A program made the translations under genes and the position numbers. From assembly GCA_019426215.1 (NCBI GenBank), contig CM033408.1, positions 11,502,618 to 11,566,617 of the forward strand: a DNA stretch of 64,000 nt. The letters are read 5' to 3'. Below, piece after piece: positions 58,075 to 64,000 of the stretch. Within the stretch, counting starts at the first letter, position 1, and every line of letters starts with the position of its first letter. Below the pieces are notes generated by a model. That model saw nothing but the letters and a program-made list of their open reading frames with translations, was not told where the DNA came from and ran no database searches. This DNA is from Buddleja alternifolia. Lineage: Eukaryota > Streptophyta > Magnoliopsida > Lamiales > Scrophulariaceae.

Positions 58075-61000
58075 ATGGCACCAAAGAAATCATCATCTAC
58101 TTCTGCTGAAACTACCATCAAGGTAACTGAAGGTCTTGTTGTCGACTGGAAATTCCTATATGAACAAACTCAGATCAACCTGACGGACGTAATGGACATG
58201 GTCGTCCAAGCTGGGCTCAAACCCTTCTTAACCCAATACTCTTATATGTTTCCTACTGAAGTTGAAACTTTCTGGAAGACTGCTACCCTTTCAGAGGACA
58301 AGAAGTCCATCTCTTGTAAAATTCCCTTCTCCAAGAAGGAGTCTCCAAAGGAATTCATCCTATCTGCTTCCACCATTGCCAAGAACTTCAATTTGCCTAA
58401 TGAGGGTGAGGCACTGGATTCTGTTACGTTAAAACAAATTAAGGAAGCATGGGCAATCATGAGTGCGTACGACGACGTTCCTTACACTCAATACTTCGAG
58501 AAGAAAGATCTGGTGTCCAAATATCGGTTATTGGCTGATTTCTGCAGCAAGATCATAGAATGCCGCGTGGGAACCTTTGATAAAGTAAATCCTGTCCAAT
58601 TTCAGATGATGGTTGCTATACTCTTCAACATCAAAATCAACTGGAGTGAGTACATCTTCGGACGGTTTCGGGACAGTCTAAGCGCTTCAAATAAGCCTTA
58701 TGGACTCATCCTGAGTGACATCTTGTTTAAATCGAATTGTGTGTACTCGTCTGGACTTCCTTTGAATAAGTCCAAGTTGTTGGGAAAAAGGATTCTGACC
58801 AATATGTTCAATCCTCCAAAAGTTATGGTGCGGCTAGACCCCTATCTGAGCGACTGGAAGAACGCCAACTGCTTGCTCAAAAGGCTGAGAGACCAGTGCC
58901 AGAGGAAGCTGTGAAGCGTCCAGCAGTAACGAAGAAGAGAGCCCCCAGAAAACCCAAAGTTAAAATTGCCGTCCCCTCTCAAAGATTGATGAGGAAACTG
59001 ATGAAGATGCCGAGGACAAGTTGCCTCTCAAAAGACGAAAGCTGGAAGGGATCATTAAGCAAATAGACTTTGAAGAACCAGCTGCTGATCCTCCCGCTCC
59101 TCCGGCTAAACTAGTTGAAGGAGTCAACATTAAGAAAATCTTTAAGCGTTCCAGGACTAGCAAGCGTCAAGCTACTCCTGAAGAGCCTGAGACAGTTGAG
59201 CCAAGCGCTCAAGTCGTCGTTGAGCCAAGCGCTCAAGATGTTACAGTTGAGCCAAGCGCTCAAGTTGTAGTTGAGCCAAGCGCTCAAGATGCTGCTGTTG
59301 AGCCAAGCGCTCAAGAAACTGCTGTTGAGCTTAGTTCTCAGGGTAAGTTTATTTCTTCCCACAGCATTTCTATTCCTACATCTGTAGAAGATCCTGCTCT
59401 TATAGAGGATGGCTCTTGTTTTTCAGCTATAGTTCCAGCTGCTGCTGAAGTGTCCACAGATGTTCTGTTGGATGTGGACCTGACTGGAGTTGTAGCTATC
59501 GCTCAAGATGTTGCCGCTAAAGTAGCTGCAATTGAACCTGAGGAACCTGCTACTTTAACAGAGGCACGTTCAGAAGATCAGAACGCTGCTGAAGACGTTA
59601 GAGCTCCTCGTCACTTCTTTCAACTCGATCCGCTGAAGACAATTGATCATTCAATTAACTATATGCCCCCAGCGCTCGACGAAGATTTCATTCCTGCAGG
59701 ATATAATATAGAAAGATATATTGCTGCAGAAGCTGACGCTGCAAGACTGATTGACTTTGACAGCGCAATCAAAGCAACCGTTCTAGACAGACCAGGAGAC
59801 AGACCTCCTAGATGTGCCGTGGATGTGGCTTACTATCTTGACAATGGCCACAGCAGACCAACTGGGTTCGCGCTAAGGGATTACAGTGTTCGTGTGTATG
59901 ATCCTCTCCGTCCTAGCTTTCTCAATCCCTCAGAGTCAGTCTTGAACAGAGAAGGTTACACACATTTCCCTCAGACGGCTCACAGCCCTGAAAATCTTGC
60001 ATCGGCCCGACCTCTCTGTCTATGGAAAATAAAGAGATTCATGCTGGTGAGCGCCTTGAATCGTTGACCGATCTGCTCCAGACTGAAGCTGATGCTTACT
60101 TTGACAGCGTCTGGAATGCCAACTATCAGCCTGATAAGCACCGCTTTGAAGCCATAAGAGATATTCATCTTGAAGGTATTCGTGCTATGGTGAATGCTGG
60201 CACAGACTTCTGTATAAATGAAGTAAATTGGGTTGAAGCGTACATGGGACATAAATACACCTTCCCAGAGTTAGTCCAAGCTCCCCATCTTTTCGGCATA
60301 GGCATGCATGACAAGAAGCGTCAATTCGCCAAGTATTGCCTCCTGAAGCGTCAACAAAGACTCGGACCTGTTCTCAAGCTCCCAATTATTAGACATCAAA
60401 TAGAACAATGTCTACGTCAAGAACTTCAGAGATTATCCATCACCCCTCTTCGGTTTAATGCTCAAGCGTCTTCCAGTGGTACAGTTGGTGAACGGTGCTT
60501 AAATCTTGCTCCAAGCCACTGTGAAGAAAACTTCAATCTGATGGTAAAGATTCTATCTCCCGTATCTCTCTTTGATAAAATCTTCACTGCCAATCTCAGA
60601 TCTTGGAATGGCTCAGTGATCAATTCATTCAAAGGATATCCGCTGCTCCCTTCCATTCGCAGTGAGGTACTCAATCACTATGAGTATGTTCTTTCTCTGC
60701 TTGAAAGGAATCAAGAGCTCGCTCAAGCCATTTATCCGTATCTTGAAGAGTACTATGCGGACTGTGTGCCTACACATCGACGTCCTGCATCTCTTCCCTC
60801 AGATTGCTTGATTGGATTTTCCAGAACTCACTGCACAGATTCACTATTCTCCATCGCTCAAGCGCCGTCCAAAATTTTCCCAGATCATGTGCTGGATATC
60901 ATTGGTCCAATGTACATCAGGGCCATTGATAGTCCTCTTCGCACATTTATCTCCGGTACTTGTATGTCCAGGACCAGACTCATTGAACTCTTGGATTCTA

Positions 61001-62226
61001 CATCCACCTCTTATGCCGACTCAGCAAGCTGGAACTTTCAATTCACTGACTTTCGCCAGCCTGAGTCAACGCTTGAGGAAGCGCCTGCTGAGACATCTGA
61101 AGCGTCCAAATCTGCAGATACCAGTATTCCTGACGCTCCTGAACATGCTACCATTGATAGTGCTGAAGATACTTCCCTGGATATTCGAGGTACTGTTTTT
61201 GATCCAGCCTATCAAGTTCCTTTTGACTCTCTCAAACACTCATCACGTTCAAGCGACCAGCTCCTCAAGTGGTTCAATCAGATGAGAGTCAAGCCTTCGG
61301 TCCCCTGCTTAAATCTGTTTTGGAGACAATTAGCGCTCAAGCTACTCAGAGTGAAGAATCTCTCCATTGGATTAAGGAAGACCTGGCAAAGATTGAAACT
61401 CACGTAATGAGCGCTCAGATTGCTCATATGCGTAGTTCAGCTCAAGCGGCAGTTGGTGAGTGCAAACAAGACTTTCAAGAAATGCAGGATGCTGCCCACG
61501 CCACCCAACTTGCCATGAAAGAAGAACTTGAAAAGCGCCTTGCAACCCTTGAGATATCTGTGAATGACGCCACCAGCGCTAAGCTTCTTGTTATGCAGGA
61601 ACGCTTCGACAAGCGTCTGGATGACATCACAGATTCCTTATCCCAGATTGCTCATCAGGTAAGTGTACTCACAAACCACTTCTTAAAATCTGATGATGGC
61701 AATAAGGGGAAGAAAGAAGAAAGGAGAAAAGCGGAAAGCGTCCAGTTCAAAAGTTGAAGATCCTCCGTCTGCTAAGCGTCAAATGCCTCCTTCTCAGTCT
61801 GCGCTTAATCTCCCGTCTTGGATAACTGCTCTGACACAAAGTTCATCCGGAGCGCCCAGTAGTACACTAAGGGAACCTCCTAGAGCGTTATATCCAAACC
61901 TACCAATTCCTACAAGAGCACTGCTTGAACAGTTTGACATTCCTCTTCAGAGAACATCCATTTCAGAACCTACAGATCCACAGATCTTAGCTGAAGAAAG
62001 GAAAATGACTGATTTTAGCCAAGCTTTTCGAATCTGCCTAAGGTACATTGGTATCGACCCAACTGACTGGGATAATCACTTTAAAGTATTCAAAAAGAGA
62101 CAACAAGAAGAAAACAAGCTTATCATCAACAAAGATCATGAAGCAATGATGATCTTGGAAGACAATCTGACTGAAGCTATCCGAGCTGAAATGTCCAAGC
62201 GATACAGAGTTAGACCAAGTCATTAA
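58075..62226 (+). pseudogene. Env-position ORF of element VI, four frame breaks
   Basis: Readable pieces in order: 58,075-58,914, 59,021-60,067, 60,022-61,407, 61,269-61,757, 61,693-62,226, together about 1,380 codons. Comparison with elements I and II places frame changes near 58,827, 60,030, 61,245 and 61,745, mostly single-base. The N-terminal ~250-residue domain (58,075-58,820) and a second domain (59,630-61,050) are well conserved between copies and resemble uncharacterised proteins found after pol in Sirevirus-type elements. Between them is a tandem VEPSAQ-type repeat (59,186-59,330). The C-terminal part has repeated heptad-like helices. No signal peptide, glycosylation cluster or transmembrane helix stands out, so an envelope role is unsupported. 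Confidence 0.85.
59186..59345 (+). repeat. Tandem VEPSAQ-coding repeat inside the env-like ORF
   Basis: GTTGAGCCAAGCGCTCAA recurs about five times at spacings of 24-33 bases. Each unit has AGCGCT at its centre. Element II has only one recognisable copy of the unit here (near 13,420), so the array expanded in the lineage of VI. Confidence 0.85.
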
Positions 62227-62434
62227 AGCTTTCTGATTTTACATTATCTATATTCTTGTCTCTTATATCTTTAAATATTCAGCTGTAAAATGCTTGTAAT
62301 TCTCGATAAATATGAAATGCATTTTTTTTTGCTGAAACATCTCGTTGAAGCGTAACTAACTTTAACTAACGTCTACTGATCAAAGCTAACTTTTACGTTT
62401 GGCTATCTAACTCTTGAACTATAAAAGAGTAAGT

Positions 62435-62497
62435 ATTGCCATCATCAAAAGGGGGAATTGTTAGGAATTTCATGTTAGAAGTTTTGATGATGACAAT
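62435..62497 (+). promoter_or_regulatory. PPT and PPT-spanning inverted repeat, element VI
   Basis: PPT AAAAGGGGGAA (62,447-62,457) ends at the LTR edge. Arms ATTGCCATCATCAAAA (62,435-62,450) and TTTTGATGATGACAAT (62,482-62,497) pair at 15 of 16 positions around a 31-nt loop. A smaller hairpin, ACTCTT with AAGAGT (62,410-62,430), lies just upstream. Confidence 0.75.
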
Positions 62498-64000
62498 TAA
62501 GTTTTTGTTAGACCCCAAAAAAGTTGTAAGTTTATTTTTTGTAGAAAACTTGTATAGGCTTTGAAGCGTTAGACTTGTAATAGATTTATTAGGCTTTGTT
62601 ATCTTACTTTAGAGTGTTAGGCAAAATAGTCTTAGGCTGAGCGTCTGATGATTTCTGAGTGAGTTTATCAGTGGTAAAGTTCGAAGACTCAAGCGCCTGA
62701 TCTCAGAAGATAGATACAGTCTCCAAGCGTCCACTTTGGCCAGCTATATCAAGCGTTACCTTATGGGACAGAAGTGATTTCACCTGAATTTACTTCTAAG
62801 TCCAGAAGGAGTTTAATGCAAATATTCTCAAAGCATTAAATACCAACGGGTATTAATTTCAAATGCATTAAATGTTGATAAGAGCATTTAATATGATAAG
62901 CAATGTCAGACGTACGGAGAAGCCACCCTATTGGACTGTCAACTATCTCAGACTGCAGCACCAACTTTCGTGCAGCAGATTTTCAGGAAAAAGGACAAAA
63001 GCTGTTCACTCTCGAAAGTGAGAGACACGCGCCAGTGCATGTGTCAAACGGACACTTTCTCCAAGAATACCTATAAATAGGACTTCAACACAAACAAAAT
63101 AAGAGCAACAATTTTATCAAAGCCAAATTGCTGTTGCATTAAAATCTCATTCCTTAAATTCTCAGAAAAGCCCGAAACTTCAAGAAACATCCAAATTGCT
63201 TTTCTTATATTCCTGAGACAGTCAACAAATATCTCAAACATTCTTTTTGCAGAAACCAGATTCCTACTGAGATATTACCAAGTTGTTTGAACTTCATCAA
63301 AATCAAACAAACCTTTTAGAAAATCCCATCCAAGCCTCGCGATCTGTGTGAAGTCGAAGTTGGATACTTGCATCATTTCTGGGTGAAAGAAGCAAGAGGG
63401 TTGAAGTGATTTGAAGCAGAAATCTGTGTGATCAAGGAGCTCAAGTCATCGACATCCATCTCTCCCTAATTTGTAGAAGATTCTGTGTGATTCTTTGAGA
63501 ATCATCTTAGTGGATTGCCTCCAAGTGCAAAGGAGAAGAAGGACGTAGTTGGGATTACACCACCCAACGAACCTTACAAATATTGTGTTATTTACTTTTC
63601 AGTCATTTCATTCATCTATCATATCACTGCATAAGTAAACACAATCAAAAGCTAAGCACCTAAGAAACATCTTGTGACGCTAAAACTTTCAAGAGAAGAC
63701 TCCAAAATCATTCCGCTGTGCTTAACCCTGATTAAAAGAACTGACACGCTTAACCTACAAGGTCAAAGTATTCAATTCCTGAAGTCTAAGTTAACTTTAT
63801 AAAACAGTCTTCATTAGACGCTTCACAAAGTCTCAAATATCTTGTGTGACGCTAAGGTGAAGCGTCACACTCTTCAAGCGCCTATCATTTCAAGCGTCCA
63901 AATACGTTTAATACGAAATCAATTTTTAAGTCGAAAAAGACTTAAAGGGTCTATTCAACCCCCCCTTCTAGACCCTTTCGTATGCCACTTGGGACCAACC
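62459..64000 (+). repeat. 3' LTR of element VI (reaches the window edge)
   Basis: Homologous to 50,207-51,751 over its whole length. The last base in the window is C where the 5' LTR has A, so the terminal CA is either mutated or the LTR end coincides with the window edge. TATA at 63,072-63,079, 7-C run near 63,958. Confidence 0.95.

Larger units (their letters stand above)
50207..64000 (+). mobile_element. Copia element VI, young near-complete Sirevirus-like copy
   Basis: Order is 5' LTR (50,207-51,751), PBS, gag, pol (protease-integrase-RT-RNase H), spacer, env-position locus, PPT, 3' LTR (62,459 to the window end). The copia domain order, initiator-Met PBS, extended gag and long ORF after pol fit the plant Sirevirus (Maximus/SIRE) type. 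The LTRs are nearly identical by eye, with about ten substitutions and a similar number of small indels. The left target site is GAAGC (50,202-50,206); its partner would lie just outside the window. Confidence 0.95.

Noticed and set aside
58075..62226. True retroviral envelope gene
   Set aside because: There is no clear signal peptide, fusion peptide or transmembrane anchor; the name is positional only.

Overview
This is repeat-dense nuclear DNA from a flowering plant, most likely a eudicot. The evidence is a Ty1/copia family of Sirevirus-like architecture, AT-rich introns, and one 11-exon plant-specific gene, a KOBITO1/ELD1/ABI8-like glycosyltransferase. There are no bacterial genes, no CRISPR and no recognisable RNA genes. 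The species cannot be named from sequence alone.

Layout. (a) 1-39,878 is a stack of nested LTR retrotransposons. The outermost is element V (minus strand; LTR 37,655-39,878). Element IV (plus; tail and LTR up to 36,510) sits in its leader. Element III (minus; 3,600-7,661 plus a split LTR) sits in the env-like region of IV. Element II (minus; 8,368-33,619; TSD AGGGT) sits in the 5' LTR of III. A second insertion, a foreign LTR fragment at 3,271-3,599, sits in the pol of III and is itself cut by element I (plus; 1-3,270). Element II carries three guests: a MITE (9,992-10,338), a TRIM (13,589-14,000; TSD CTTCC), and a 10.7-kb LTR-internal-LTR-internal-LTR array of a tRNA-Asp-primed non-autonomous element (18,510-29,198; TSD CGTCA). 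(b) 39,879-50,206 is the host segment. It holds the KOB1-like gene on the minus strand (42,638-48,530), small inverted repeats, and a codon-periodic minisatellite between 0.36-0.38-kb direct repeats. (c) 50,207-64,000 is a nearly complete, young copy of the same copia family (element VI, plus strand): 5' LTR, initiator-Met PBS, intact gag, nearly intact pol, a long broken env-like locus, PPT and 3' LTR.

How the parts work together. The copia family uses gag (CCHC knuckle, coiled coil, Tyr-rich tail) and pol (protease, integrase, RT, RNase H). These are separated by a stop and a frame change inside an 8-bp direct repeat. About 0.8 kb of conserved spacer follows, then an env-position ORF of roughly 1,380 codons. 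Comparing copies shows conserved non-coding structure. The most striking case is a 16-17-bp inverted repeat that puts the polypurine tract and the start of U3 in a loop; it is present in all four copies that retain this junction, and its outer pairs covary. The single host gene stands alone between the transposon blocks.
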